Below, piece after piece: positions 32,165-45,378 of a stretch of 64,000 bases of DNA. The stretch is from contig NC_081413.1 in NCBI RefSeq assembly GCF_030272615.1, positions 16,378,285 to 16,442,284 on the forward strand. The letters run 5' to 3'. Positions within the stretch are counted from its first letter, which is position 1; each line of letters starts with the position of its first letter. Under the pieces are notes generated by a model. It searched no databases. It saw only the letters and a program-made list of their open reading frames with translations, and had not been told where the DNA came from. The position numbers were made by a program, and so were the translations under genes. This DNA is from Cryptomeria japonica (lineage: Eukaryota > Streptophyta > Pinopsida > Cupressales > Cupressaceae).

Positions 32165-35100
32165 ATGGCTAGCGCTATCAGATTTGAATAGAGACTCGCA
32201 GGGGGTGACGACTTCTCCTCATGGAAATTCAGAATTCAAATGATTCTAAAAGAAAATAGAATTGAATCATTTGTAAAGACTGAAACTAAAGAACCTGAGA
32301 CTGAACTTGACAAAGCAATTTGGAGAGAAGGAAATGATAAGGCTATCAAAATCATAGTTGATGGGGTAAGGAACAACATTATGCCCATCATAAGGAAACA
32401 TGAAACAACTTTCAACAAGTTCAAAGCACTTGAAGACGCCTTTGAGATATCCAATCCCAGTAGAACCTTGGCTCTAAAAAGAGAGATAAATCACATAGCC
32501 ATGATAAAAGGAGAATCAGTCAATGCCTACTTCATGCGAATATCTACCTTAAGGGATGAACTGGCAACCCTTGGATATGAGATCCAAAGCAAAGAATTAA
32601 CCCTCATTGCTCTAGATGGGCTGCCTAGCATCTGGGAAACATTTGTCCAAGGCATCAGTGCAAGGGACAACTTCCCTAAATTCGATAGGCTAAAGGCTGA
32701 CTGTATCCAAGAGGAATCAAGGCAAAATAAGAAAGAGATCAAACAGAAGAATACAAATGAAGATCTACAAGTTCTAAATACGAACTCAAACAAGAAAGGC
32801 AATCAGAAGCAATTCAGGAAGAAAAAAGGTTGTCATAGCAAGAACTCCTTCAAGAAGGATCTCTCTCAAATTCAGTGTTACAAATGTGACAAATTTGGGC
32901 ACTATGTTGCCAAATGTCCAGAAAGAGCTAAACAAGCCACATTTGCCAAAACAGGAAAATCCAAAAGGGAAGAGGACTCCGAGAAGTATGTGCTCTATTC
33001 AGCACTCACAAATCAAGCATCAAACAAAGTGAACTCCTGGGTAATCGACAGTGGCTCATCCAGACACATCTTAAGATTCAGAGAAGTACTAGACTCCATG
33101 AAAGAGGAGAATGATGAGAAGGTAACTATCGGAGATGACTCTACACACCCTGTCAAAGGAGTTGGAAACTGCACCATCAAACTAAAGTCAGGTGTATCAT
33201 TACAACTTAGAGGAGTGCTATATGTTCCAGGCATTAAGAGGAATCTAGTCTCAATATCAACACTGGAGGACAACGGATACAGATTGACCTTCATGGACAA
33301 CAAAGTATTGGCTTGGTCGAAGAACTCATCCATCAAGAAAGCTAAAACAATTGGTCAAAGACAAGGCTACTTGTATGAGCTATGCACAGAGCCCAACTTA
33401 GCCCTAATTCATGAAACTACAGATGCCAATGAAATCTGGCATAGAAGAGTAGGCCATCTAAATTTTAGAGCTTTATCATCAATGGGAGACCTTGTCACAG
33501 GTCTACCTAAGCTAAAGCAATACCATTCAGAGGCATGCACAGGATGTGCCCTAGGTAAAAATACTAAAGGTGCTTTTCAGAGTAGTACTAGGAAAACAAG
33601 TAAAATTTTAGAGTTAGTTCATTCTGATGTATGTGGGCCAATGTCGGTAAATTCATTGGGGGGATTTCTGTATTATGTAATATTTGTTGATGACTACTCT
33701 AGGAAAACCTGGATCTACTTTCTGAAATGTAAAGAATCAGAAGAGATCCTTAATAGGTTTAAAGAATTCAAATCACTAATAGAGAACTACTCAGGAAACA
33801 AAATTAAAACCCTAAGAACTGATAATGGGGGGGAATACACATCAGAATTATTTAAAGAGTTTTGTAAAAATTCAGGGATCAAGAGGGAGTTAACAATACC
33901 TTACAACCCTCAACAAAATGGGATAGCAGAAAGAAAAAATAGGACAATCGTTGAAGCTGCCAAAGCTATGATTCTTGATCAGAATCTAAATATCAATCTT
34001 TGGGCAGAAGCAACTAGCATTGCTATATATATTCAAAACAGATGTCCTCACTCTCATCTTGAAGATAAGTGTAATGTCCCATTTTAGGAACAATGCGATT
34101 TAACCAAAAAATGTAAAGTTTTCATACCACTTGTAATGTCCCTTATAAGACAATTGGGACAATTATTTTCAATTCTTAGAATTATAGTGTCTGATTTCAA
34201 CAATAAATTTGTGCAAATGAATAGATGACTATATTTATGTGATAAATGATAATAATTACTTCACTTGCTCTTTGTGGTTGTTATGATTAATAATACCTTG
34301 AGAAGATTGATACTTATTTACTCTATCTGTAATAATTACTTGCTGTTTCAGATATGACAGTATATATATATATATGCAAAGAGATAGAAATCAATATTGC
34401 CTATGGCAATATGGATGGCTATGTCTGGTTTGGAAATAATAGTATGCAACAATCAATTGACTGCTGTTTCAGATCTGGCAACGATGTCATGCAAAGTTTA
34501 TGGTGCTGTTTTGGATGTGAATACTGCTCAGTTACATGCACACAATTTTTGGGCCTTCGGCCTTGCTCGCTAAGAGCTCTTCCAACTAGAACAAAAAACA
34601 ATATACAGAACCAAATCCCCCCCTCTTGGTAATGAAGTGATTGCCCATATATATGGATACAATCTATTGGTGGTGTCTATTCAATTATTGAGGTTTGTTT
34701 ATCATAATCGAATCTCTTCATTAAACTAATTGATTATTGTTGTTAGTTAATGTGATTGGTTTGGTTCTTCCTTAACCATGATCGATATCATCATTAGATG
34801 GGAATTGATGATAAATACTGAATGGCATAAATATTATCGGATTCTCCTTGGATTATGATTACTGGTTGGCAAAGATATATGCCTTAATCCGCATTAGGGT
34901 TGATCTCATCCCATCGCATTTCTTGATCATATGATTGGAATATCTCTGGACTATTATATATTCTCATATTATTATGTATCCTTCCGTAAGTGGTATCTTG
35001 GACGCCCGCTTCTTGTTAACTCGTCACATGTGATTGAACTCCATGTAATTGATTGTATTGCCAGATATGAGGACTACGTATCAATATCGTATCTGCTGAT

Positions 35101-38100
35101 CCCATACTTCATACTATCTTTAAGAATATTGATGATGATCGGCAGTGGTGTAGCTTATTAAGCCAATCAAGATGTATCAGTGCTTCCTTGATATCATGAT
35201 CGTAGTTAATCGTTTTCTTTAATAATAAGTTGTAATCGACAGTAATATATAACCTTCCTTATGTAATAAAGTCTGATGTAAATACTGTTCCCAGAGAAGT
35301 CTATTATGAATTCTGATATAGATTCCAATTACCCATCACGAAGGGGGTCTGATGTGACATTCCAAAGTATTATTACAGACCGAGTTTATGGTTTGTATAA
35401 GAAGAATTAGAATGTCTTGTTGAGTTTGGAGATCAGATTATGTTTACAAAATTATTTGCCAATGAACTAGTTTCGCTTCTTAGGATAGTATCAATACAAT
35501 TCAAACTATGAGTTCAATCTGTCCTATCAATGATGATCTGCTGGTAAACAGAAGAATCACGGCGCAAAGGAGGAATTCAGACTGATTGTTGATTGTGTAA
35601 TGCTGACTAGGAGATGATAGAGAATCTGCAGAATAGAGGACATGATCTGCTGTTGGTGCTGGACAAATCTGATTCGTAGAATGTGGGACTGAATGTTATA
35701 TGCTTCTATCTTATGCTGAGATCGATGATCTAATGGAAGGGAAATATCGAACTCATATACTTAACATGATGCCTGTTCCAAACAGCATGTCTCTAACCAA
35801 CACGTCTCCCCCTACTTAGAATGGTCAAGCATTAACACGTCTAAAAGACTAAGTTAACACGTTTTAACAAAGAGTCAATTCATATTTAATCATAACATAG
35901 AACTGATTTATATATTAACCAATTCATATATATTAAGCATTACATAGAATCGATTCATATATTAATCGATTCATATTAATTATCTCATAGAATCGAATCA
36001 TATAGTGTATATTAATTAGTGAACTAAGTTGACACGGTCAGTGTAATATATTCAATATATCTATTTTATGTTTTAATGGTAAAACTTCTTTAATAGTTAA
36101 TATAATATTAATAATTGAAATATGAACGTTACATTAAAATAAAACAATAATAATAAATAATAATCATAACAAATAATAAATATTAATAATCATATATTAA
36201 AGGAAAATCGTGAAGTCTCATAAATGAGACGATTTTCCAATATTATTAAATGTTAATTAATAAATGTTTTAATCATCGTCTTTATTTAATCCAATGTCCA
36301 AAGAGGGGTTATGACAATAAGACCCCCGAGGAAGTCTTTACTAAATCAAAACCGGATATAAGCCACCTTAGGATTTTTGGATGCCCTGTCTATATTCATG
36401 TACCTAAGGAGAAAAGATTAAAATTAGAGCCTTCTGGAAAAAGGGGAATCTTTGTAGGATATAGTGAAACCTCCAAAGCCTACAGGATATATATACCTGG
36501 TCAAAAGAATATTGAACTAAGTAGGGATGTGATCTTTGAAGAAAACTTAGCCTTCAAAAGAGCCCAAAGCTCTCTAGATCCTGAAGTCTATATCCCCACC
36601 CCTAGCTTAAATAGAGATCCTACTCCTGAGCTTCAGAGGGAGAATCCTGAGGAAACTATGAGTGAAAATCAAAGTCCACCTAGAGAAAACCTCAAGAAAA
36701 GACCACTATGGGCCACCAAAACTGTAGAAGAAGCTCAGAAATTTGTTGCTCCTTTAGGAACCTTCAGAGAAAGCAAAAGGCCTAATAAATTCACTAGCTA
36801 TGTTGCCCTTATGAATGATCTCTCTAAAGCCGAACCAAACAATGTATCAGATGCACTTGAACATCAAGTATGAAAGTATGCCATGTCTGAAGAGTATCAG
36901 TCCATTATGAAAAATGATGTTTGGGAGATTGTTTCTTAGGCCAATTAAGAAATCTGTGGTTTCATCTAAATGGCTTTTTAAGATCAAACATGCTGCAGAC
37001 GACAGTATTGAAAAACACAAGGCCAGATTTGTAGCTAGAGGGTTCTCACAAAGGGAAGGAATAGATTATGAAGAAACTTTTGCACCTGTTGCCAGATATA
37101 CATCAGTAAGAGCTGTATTAGCCATTGGAACAGCAAAGGGGTGGAAGGTACACCAAATTGATGTTAAGACAACTTTTCTAAATGGTGAGATCTCAAAAGA
37201 AGTCTACCTAGAGCAACCTGAAGTGTTTGAAATTCATGATGCAGAGTCTCATGTGTGTAGACTCAAGAAAGTTCTCTATGGGCTCAAACAAGCTCCTAGG
37301 GCCTGGTATGAAAGAATTGACACCTATCTCTCAGGGCTAGGCTTCTCCAAAAATGATGCAGATCCTAATCTCTTCTACAAAAGAAATAAAGGTTTTATGC
37401 TAATATTGATTTTATATGTTGATGATTTATTAATTACAGGAAATGATCACCTCATAGATCAATGCAAGAATGATTTATCCAAAGAATTTGATATGAAGGA
37501 CATAGGACTCCTTCATTACTTCCTAGGATTGGAAGTATGGCAGAATTCTGACAACATTATACTAAACCAAGGAAAGTACACCTTGGATGTTTTGAAGAGA
37601 TTCAGATTGCTAAATTGTAGACCCATGACCTCTCCTATGGAAACCAATTTACATAAACTTAAAGAAGCAGCAGCAGAGTCACCACCCACTGATCCTACTC
37701 AATACAGACAGATGATTGGGTCCCTGATGTACCTGTTAAATACAAGACCAGATATCTGTTATGCAGTTAATGCTCTAAGTCAGTTTATGTGTGAACCAAA
37801 GGAGATACACCTGGTTGCAGTAAAACACATTATGAGATACCTACAAGGTACCCTAAACCTTGGTCTCAAATATGAGAAAGTTGATATAGACCTACATGGA
37901 TTCACAGATTCAGATTAGGCTGGAAGTGTGACAGACAGGAAAAACACTTCAGGGTGTTGCTTCAGTCTAGGTTCAGCTATGATATCTTGGGTCAGCAGGA
38001 AGCAGTCTTCAGTAGCTCAAAGCTCCATCGAGGCAGAATACATCGCAGCTTCTATGGCTGCCCGAGAGGCAGTATGGCTTAGGAAGTTGCTTGTGTGGTT

Positions 38101-38359
38101 GTTTGGAGAACCTATGAAACCCACTACTATACACTGTGACAACCAGAGCTGCATAAAGCTCTCAATAAATCCAGTGTTTCATGACAGATCCAAGCATATT
38201 GAGATCCCATACCACTATGTGCGAGATATGGTAGACAGGAATGCAATCCAACTAGAATATGTTTGTATAGGAGATCAAACTGTAGATATTCTAACCAAAC
38301 CTCTTTTCAGAGTGAAGGTTGATCACTTCAGAAAAGGTTTAGGTATGATAGAAAGGTAA
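32165..38359 (+). pseudogene. copia gag-pol polyprotein, lightly damaged and split by an insertion
   Basis: It starts at ATGGCTAGCGCTATC. A TAG stop follows after eight codons, then a long open stretch 32240-34069: gag (UBN2), a CCHC knuckle (CYKCDKFGHYVAKCP, about 32876), the protease VIDSGSSRH (about 33042), GAG-pre-integrase IWHRRVGHLN, and an integrase with VDDYSR, TDNGGEY and NPQQNG. An insertion at 34070-36316 interrupts the integrase. From 36322 the same frame resumes at TPEEVFTKS. Reverse transcriptase includes the catalytic YVDDLLITG at 37415. RNase H (SSIEAEYIA, HCDNQS) ends at 38359. Damage comprises TGG-to-TGA near 36871, a frameshift near 36938 and TGG-to-TAG at 37916. It is one of the best preserved copies in the window but cannot make a full polyprotein. 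Confidence 0.93.
34070..36316. mobile_element. 2.2-kb insertion in the integrase, probable solo LTR
   Basis: It starts TGTAATGTCCCA and ends GGGGTTATGACA, with target duplication ATAAG at 34065-34069 and 36317-36321. Removing it with one duplication copy restores the host integrase frame across the junction. It is AT-rich, without recognisable protein domains, and has an 18-bp inverted pair GGAAAATCGTGAAGTCTCAT/ATGAGACGATTTTCC near 36203-36239. TG/CA ends and the 5-bp duplication favour a solo LTR. Confidence 0.85.
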
Positions 38360-38907
38360 TATGCTTTGTAATCTGTATTTGTATATCTATAAGATGTTTA
38401 ATGTGTAAACCTCTTTGTCATGATAGGACATCTCTGGATTTTATCCCCTGGGCTCATATCTAAGGGATGACGATCTCTCAAGATAATGAACACTTGTATG
38501 GAGACATTATAAGGTGACGATCTTATAATGTCCAAACCAGTTATCATGTTGGATCTCTGGTGGATCATGGATGAAGCCATGATTGTGTTATGGTAAAATA
38601 TTCATATGAAGTGTTAGTGCACTTACCATAACTTGGATAAAGGTGAGAATTGAATATTTTCTCATATGATTATCCTTAAGTATTATGTGCTTAGGTAATA
38701 CTTGTATCACGTGCTGAGGTGATATCCTGTCATCACAAGACTAATGTGATAGACATTTTGTATCACGTGGTTAGGTGATACTTCATATCTTGTGAGTGGA
38801 TGATATGATCCCCTAGAAAATTAAAATATGTAAAAGAATGCTAACTATCAGTTGAATTGTGATGCTTGATACACTACTCTTATTTATCTTACCTAGCTAA
38901 GAGGGAG
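38360..38907 (+). other. 3' untranslated stretch with polypurine tract
   Basis: This non-coding sequence between the stop codon and the 3' LTR has repeated GTATCACGTGCTGAGGTGAT-like phrases (38690-38790). The final AAGAGGGAG (38899-38907) abuts the LTR and is the likely plus-strand primer. Confidence 0.8.
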
Positions 38908-39654
38908 TGTTAATGTATAGATAGCTTCGGTAAGATAAATGATTGAATGAGAGATAAATGAAGTCTCTCATTCAATCATTTATCATATCGATTATTAAAA
39001 TGAATAAACTCAAGCATTCAATTGATAAACATTCCTTTTATATTAACTATTCATAGTATCCCAATTTGATAATCTATTCGTATTCACCGATTGACAAATC
39101 GAGTTAACCTTTGCAAATACGACTTAATGATTATCGCTTAGACGATCGATTGATATCGATATTAGTCTATGTTTGCACCGATTAAATATCGGGTGATATA
39201 TTAAACTCACACCGATTATATTGGGTGTTAAGGATAGTGTTAATATAACCATGCATCGTTTGGCATACACCGATTATATCGGGTGTTAAGGATAGTGTTA
39301 ATATAACCATGCACCATTTGGCATACACCGATAATTATCGGGTGTTTGAATATGCACCGGTTGGTAAAATAAAACGCCACGCACCATTATAGTGAGGGGG
39401 CATGATCAAGTGATGTCTTGATCGGCCATGTCCAAAAGACATGGCCGGTCAAGGCATCGCTTGACCGTACCCAACCCACTATATATGTCAAATGAAATGT
39501 GTGAGAATGGACATTGAAAATTTATAAATGCTCCTCCTCCCCTACCACATAAAAGAAGACAATCAGATTTATATAATAATTCAGTAATAGATAAAACAAA
39601 ATATTAAAGTAGAATATAACTTGCATATTGAATGTAAATTGAACATCATTTACA
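38908..39654 (+). repeat. 3' LTR of the copia element
   Basis: It is 747 bp, TGTTAATG...CATTTACA. It retains more CG pairs than the 5' copy (for example GATATCGATATT against GATATTGATATT). The palindrome at 39398-39472 and the TATA box after it are kept. Confidence 0.95.
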
Positions 39655-39659
39655 AGAAC

Positions 39660-40177
39660 AATGATGTAATAAATGCATGTTTACACTTGTATGCTAAGTT
39701 TCTATTCCAAGTATGAGTGAGTATGGGTATGGGTATTGAGTATGGTAGTGTAACAACTTCTTTCCTCTTGGGTATAGTTATGGGTTCAAATATGTGTGTG
39801 TAGTGATGCTCATTATTGCCAATAAACAAAATATTTAAATGCCCCATGATTTAAAAAATGAAAATACTTATAAATTCATAATTTAGTGATTTGTCAAATG
39901 TCAATACACAATGAACTTTACAATCAATATTTAATAATCTTCATATTGCTCTTCATCAAAAGCATCAAAGTCAACATTTGGTTCAATTTCACTTGAAACA
40001 TAATGAGTTACATTGCCACTTCCACTAGCCATGTACTATACAAGCTGCCTCATCTAATGAGATTTTTGGCAAGTTGTGCAACAATAACGTCTAAGTCAAC
40101 ACACTGAAGGGTTAGATCCCAATTCTAGATCACCACCTCATTATAATCAAGTTTCTTACATGACAAGAGATTCTAAT
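39660..40177. other. no gene recognised
   Basis: AT-rich sequence. On the minus strand a short frame near 39940-40033 reads MASGSGNVTHYVSSEIEP followed by acidic residues. It could be the tail of an old transposase or host exon, but nothing identifies it. Confidence 0.35.
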
Positions 40178-40710
40178 TGTTGTGACGTTATCACACATCA
40201 CCCCATTGCAAATGGGGACCCCACTTTTTGCTTGGTAGCTTAGGTGGTTTAGTTTAGTCGTCTTTAGCTTGGCAATAGTCGCAACTTTAACCTTTTTCTT
40301 GTGAGGGTGTCTTCTCCTTGGTGTGGTTACGTTGAGAAGTAATGTTTCATGTCTAGAATCCATGGAGTGTCGAGATTGAGTTTTGGGGCAAGATGTTGAA
40401 AGTGCAAAACTTGTCAATGTTGTCAAAATTGTAGAGCATGTTGTAAAATTGTTAATGAATGGTCGTCACAAGGATTGATGTTATGGTCAAGTTTAGGGAT
40501 GTGATGCCTAGACAAGGGAAATTCCTTGTCAAGGTCAGATTTTCCGACCTTGATAGGATTGTGGAATAGTGAAGACTTTTTAAAGTCCTTGTCTAATTTA
40601 GGAAATTCACAATTGAAAACTTAAAGGCCTAAGGATCAATTAAAAAATGCTAGAATTATGGATTCAATCCTTGGCACATTTGGGAATTTCCTTAGGCAAA
40701 TTGTGGATTT

Positions 40711-40880
40711 GATGTCTTGTCCTTTGACATGTCTCATTTGCGCCTAGGATTTGATGTTTTGTCCTTGGACATCTCTTATTTGAACCCAAGGTTTGATGTT
40801 TTGTTCCTTAGACATGTCTCATTTGCATCCAAAATTTGATGTTTTGTCTTTGTACATGTCTCATTTGCGCCCAAGGTTGG
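40711..40880 (+). repeat. 42-43-bp tandem repeat, four units
   Basis: Units start at 40711, 40753, 40795 and 40838 with GATGTTTTGTCCTTGGACAT and continue CTCATTTGCGCCCAAGG. Looser copies of the CCTTGGGGACATCTAAAA phrase continue to about 41090. Confidence 0.85.
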
Positions 40881-42676
40881 CCTATCTTGACATGGAATTG
40901 CATTGAATCTTTGCTCTTGGAGACCCCTAATTTGTGCCCAAGTATTTGCTTATCAAGAACATGGAATTGTGTTGGTGATTGTCCTTGGGGACATCTAAAA
41001 CACACCCTTGTTTGTCCCCAGACCCCTTGAGAATGCTCTCACCCCCTTCATATTAGTCCTCGGGGACATCTAAAATTTGCTCTACCTTGTCCTTGAAGAG
41101 GGTAAATTTGCGCTCAAATTGACACTCGTCCATTTTGCACTTGCATTTGAAATCCTTAATTAAGGTGAAATTGTGTCTTTGATCACCATTAATTTGTCCT
41201 TGCCCCTAAGTACCTCTCAAACCCGCCTTGCACATTTGTCGTTGTCCTTGAATACATCTAAAAATGCGCCCAGCTTTGTCCTTGAGTACTATGAATTCAC
41301 ACCCTCTATTTGTCCTTGACCAAGGTGAGAATGTGCTGTTACTTTTCCATGGACATATCTCAACCCGCCTTGTTTTTCTTGACTACCATGGAAACCTGCC
41401 CAAGTCCTTGTGCAAAGGGGAGATATACCTACTTGTCCTAAGACATGTGAAGATCACACACCACTTTGATTGTCATGGGAAATTCTCAACATAAACTAAG
41501 AATGCAAAATGTACAACTTTAATTGTCTTATCATCAAATTCTTGCATTTTAATCTAAGGTGTCTTCTCTTTCTTTTTCAGGATTGATGGAATGGAGGAAC
41601 ATTCAAGGTTTGCATTACAATATGAAGATGAATACCTTAAGGAATCAAAGACATTATATCAAGGATTACAATGCAAGGAGGAGGTTAAATATTGACAAGC
41701 GAAGGAAAGAACCAATTCAGAACAACATCGATGCCTTTCAAGATTACATCAATGCACAAGGAAGCATCAAGGGAGAAACACCTTAACGAAGCAAATGTAA
41801 GGATCAACATAAAGAGGGATACCATTACAATTGTCTTGAATTTCCTTCGGAAATCCAAGTTCCCAAGTCAAAGTTGGAGACATTCACGATGTCATTGAGA
41901 TGATACTATGTCAAGGAAAATAAAGGATTTTTTTAGGATCAAAGTGAGGATGAGGATATCAAAGACACATTCTAGAATTCAGGAACTACATCAAGGACAT
42001 TCCACCTTTTAAAATGACGTCAAGAATCACATACTTAAGGTAAGATGATATTCAAGAAGAGGAATTCCAAGGATGAAAAGGACATTGCAACATGACGTCA
42101 AGAATTCCACTAGGGAATTCAAGTCCAAAACTAGGAATTGTAGGATCAAAGAGTGTCAAAGAAGGAAATATTTCAAGATTCCAAGGTTGAGATTGGAAAT
42201 GCATCACAAGAAGAGGGATTCCCAAACATGAAGATGGAAAAGTGAAATGTGACCAAGAATGAATGATAGTTTCAGTAGAGTTAATCAAAGTTAGAATCTT
42301 GATCACCAAAGATGATACATTTTGGGAATATTCCCCATCATCGCATTCTTCAAGGAGCACTTGGACAATGTTGAGTATCAAGAGACATTGCTCAATCATA
42401 AACACTTCTTTGTGATGATCTACAAGACAAGCATGATGAGGTGGAGTCTTAGTCATATCAACTTAATCAAGTCATGAAAAGCCAACTCGTCAAAGTTCCA
42501 TGTACCTAACCTATTTTCCTATTGGTCTGCATTTAAAGGACATGTGTCCTAAGCATTGTAATTTTCTCCTTGGTTAAAGAAAAGTTAGTTATAACTAACC
42601 CTAATTAGGGTTTTATGGAATTATCTCGGCCATTGATCTTGAATCAATCAGGGCCATTGAATTGTAATGGGATCTC

Positions 42677-42683
42677 TATATAA
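42677..42683 (+). promoter_or_regulatory. LTR-type TATA box
   Basis: TATATAA in GATCTCTATATAAGGCTC, preceded by TAACCCTAATTAGGGTTTT and GGCCATTGA, the block shared with the two relatives. Confidence 0.65.
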
Positions 42684-43499
42684 GGCTCAACCTCTCATTT
42701 GTAAAGGTTAATAGTTGATGAGTAGTGGATAGAAAATAGAAGTAGAGTAGGAGGAGGAAGCTCGAAGTTGTTGCCAAGACTTGTGGAATTAATATATGAT
42801 TTTTATTGAAGCATGTTGGATCCTTTATGTGTTGTTTCTACAATTTGTATGATTTCTTGTCACTTCTCAAATTTAGTTAAAGTTCATTGATCTTAATGGA
42901 GAAATGCAATGATATGTGATGAAATCCTTGGTTCATACTTTTTGTGGTTTGCTGATTGTAAGTTACAGTGTAAAGTTAGCTTGAACCATGTTATTGTGCT
43001 AAGTTCGATTGTGGATACTTTTCAAGTTGTGCTAGCATTGGGTATTTGGATGATGTGTTCGTAGTGTGAAAAGCTTCCATTTCCCTAGAAGATTGCATTA
43101 GTTTTGTGTAGTTGTTGTCATCATGACGAAACAAGGCTTTATTTGAAGGAGTTTGTCTATCAAAGCATCATCCTTTACCATCATTGTTCTTAGGATTGGA
43201 TTAGATTACCTTAACCCTTTCATCTCTTTTATCTTTTTTTTTTTCCAAGTAAGATTCCACATTCTAGCAGTGTTCATAAGTGTAAGTCCCTTTGTGATTA
43301 CCAACAAGATCGCATCAAACACTAAGTCTATCTAGAATATAAAGTTGATTGTTAGTATTGTAAAACTTGGAGTTATCTCATTTGATCATATTCTTTAGCA
43401 TATAAGGTTTCTTTGTTCAAGAGAGGATAGAATTCTTGGTATTTTATTCTGTGTTTGAGGTGTCCTAAAAACCACATCAACACTAATAACTAGAGGGTT

Positions 43500-43770
43500 T
43501 TTGGGAGTGGAGACGCCAATGGGGTTGAGGGACAACGCTCCTCATTGAGGTTGGGAGAAATGTCCCCAAAGGTATTGAGGGACATTGCCCCTCATGGGGG
43601 TTTGGGGGCAATGCCCTTAGTGGGGTTGAGGGGCGTCGCCCCTCGTGGGTGTTTAGGAGCAACGCCCCCAGTAGGGTCCGTGTGCAGTGTCCTTGTCACA
43701 ATAGAGGTGGGGTTGAGTGTGCAGTGTCCTTGTCACAATAGAGGTGGAGTTGAGGGGTAGAGCCCTCGTT
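43500..43770. repeat. degenerate G-rich tandem repeat
   Basis: There are about six loose copies of GTTGAGGGGCAACGCCCCTCATGGGG-like text (20-45 bp), each with CG-rich inverted halves such as GGGGCGTCGCCCC. A GTGCAGTGTCCTTGTCACAATAGAGGTGG unit is repeated twice (43680, 43717). Confidence 0.75.
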
Positions 43771-44521
43771 GCCAAGCACAAATTAAGGCCTTTGAAGCCA
43801 CACAAATTTTCATGATGCATTTTGGATAATTTTTATATAATACAACCTTGGAGTATAGTTCTAACATGGTGTTTAGTTGTGTTTGCATTCTCTTTGTTAG
43901 AGTGTTGTCCCCTAGGCAGCCTTGGGCTTTATATCAATGGTATAATACTAAAAAATAAAATAGAAGTAGTCATTAAAGATCAATCCTTATCGCAAAATCC
44001 TAGCATGAGCTTATCAAGTCGTTGATCCTAGGGCTAAGTTCCTATTAGAGGGGAAATAGTTTACTAGGGCTCTAGCTGGAGCACTTTCCACATCTTGTCC
44101 TTCAACTTTTAACTGTTGAATCTAGAGGTTAATGTTGTCAATTAGGATTACTAAATGTCTTAAACCTTAAATCTCATCTTAGGTGCTGACATAAATCAGA
44201 AATATAACTCATATCAGATTGAAACTGAAATAGAAATCAACAAGACAATAAGGATAGGAGAGTTGACGCATCATATACCCTGGAAAAGCCCTTTTGGGTA
44301 CCAACATCAATATGAGATCCTTTAATTTATTATCCAACCACCATATGTCATATGCATTTGTCTGAACTACATGTGATGTGGTGGCAACATCTTCTAACTC
44401 AAAGCAAATGAGCAACCCAACATACACCTCCACTCCAAAACCTGTCACACAAAACTCCCAAGCCTTCAATTATAGGATAGGTTTGAACAAAAGCACCAAG
44501 ATGGATTTGAAACCATGGAAG
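43771..44521. other. no gene recognised
   Basis: AT-rich. The minus-strand frame at 44209-44469 has no recognisable motif. It is the flank into which the copia element at 44527 inserted, and it continues at 50865-50959 and 54690 onward once the insertions are removed. Confidence 0.4.
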
Positions 44522-44526
44522 GATGT

Positions 44527-44653
44527 TGTTAATGATTTGTAGCTTAGGTCGGAGTAATCCTATCGATGAAATCATATACATGATTGATCTCTATCACTGA
44601 TCATAGTCAGCATGATTAATAATTAGGAAGATATCATTATGTATATATGCGCA

Positions 44654-44687
<34 letters not shown>

Positions 44688-45378
44688 CATAATTTGGATT
44701 TGTATTATATGTAATTATTAATCATGCTGATTATGAAAATCGATTATGAGAATCGATTATGTAAACTAATCATGTTTTATTCTACTCTGATCATATAAAC
44801 CGATTAAGAGAATCGGTGATGTATACTAGCATTATATTAAGTAAATCGATCATATATGAATTGATGAAGAGAATTAATCATTATCATGAGAATCGATTAT
44901 GTATTGATCTGATATTATATTAATTATGAATCGATCTTATATTGATTATGAATCAAATTATGCTAAGATGCTGATCGATTATGTAAATCGAGTTAGAACT
45001 TAACATATGTAATTAGATCACTGTCTAAACACAGCCGATTAATTGAGAGGAGCATGCCTCCTCAAAGAGGCATGACTCCACGTGAATCTGATTCACATGG
45101 AGGCTTGACTCTTTGAAGACATGCCTCCTCCAAATATTATATGTATTGAGATGAGTATCGATTCATTGATAAGTACAAAAAATCGAAAGTGCAAGTCAAA
45201 GACATCGATACTCATATATATACCAGATCAAGTTTGATTCATTTGAATTATTAGTATTCATCTCTTATAAGCAGTAACCTTGTTAACAAGGTGGCAAATA
45301 TATCCAACCGAGTTGAGTAACAGCAATAAAGAATAAAACTAAAATTCTTCTACTTCCAAAATCTGATCAATTTTAACA
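44527..45378 (+). repeat. 5' LTR of the decayed copia element
   Basis: It starts TGTTAATGATTTG and ends TCAATTTTAACA, 852 bp. It contains a (TA)n microsatellite at 44649-44692 and many ATCGATTATGA-like phrases (44730-45000). Confidence 0.92.

Larger units (their letters stand above)
31328..39654 (+). mobile_element. Ty1/copia LTR retrotransposon, nearly complete, with a nested insertion
   Basis: LTRs at 31328-32072 and 38908-39654 start TGTTAATGTATAG and end CATTTACA. Target duplication AGAAC is at 31323-31327 and 39655-39659. A hand comparison gives about two dozen differences between the LTRs (roughly 3%), mostly C/T or G/A changes. Internal coding is complete in order but carries a few stops and a 2247-bp insertion (34070-36316). 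Confidence 0.95.
40178..43482 (+). mobile_element. 3.3-kb TGTTGTGAC...CAACA element, probable solo LTR, no gene
   Basis: It is bounded by TGTTGTGACG and CACATCAACA with target duplication CTAAT at 40173-40177 and 43483-43487. The first 50 bases match the starts at 17637 and 50965, including the CCCCATTGCAAATGGGG hairpin. The last 70 bases (TTCAAGAGAGGATA...TTTTATTCTGTGTTTGA) match their ends. It lacks the 166-bp core array and the long reading frame. In their place is a short 42-bp repeat and many TGTCCTTGGACAT-like phrases (40700-41480). Confidence 0.85.

Noticed and set aside
39940-40177. hAT transposase C-terminus on the minus strand
   Set aside because: Only a short acidic frame is visible, with no diagnostic block and several stops upstream.
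41559-41898. Short charged frames in the 40178 element as a remnant of the element-borne protein
   Set aside because: They do not share MATPK or other blocks of the intact protein. A TTTTTCAG acceptor-like site precedes them, but this is too weak to call a gene.
44209-44469. 86-codon minus-strand frame
   Set aside because: No homology that I recognise, and no start context or splice signals.
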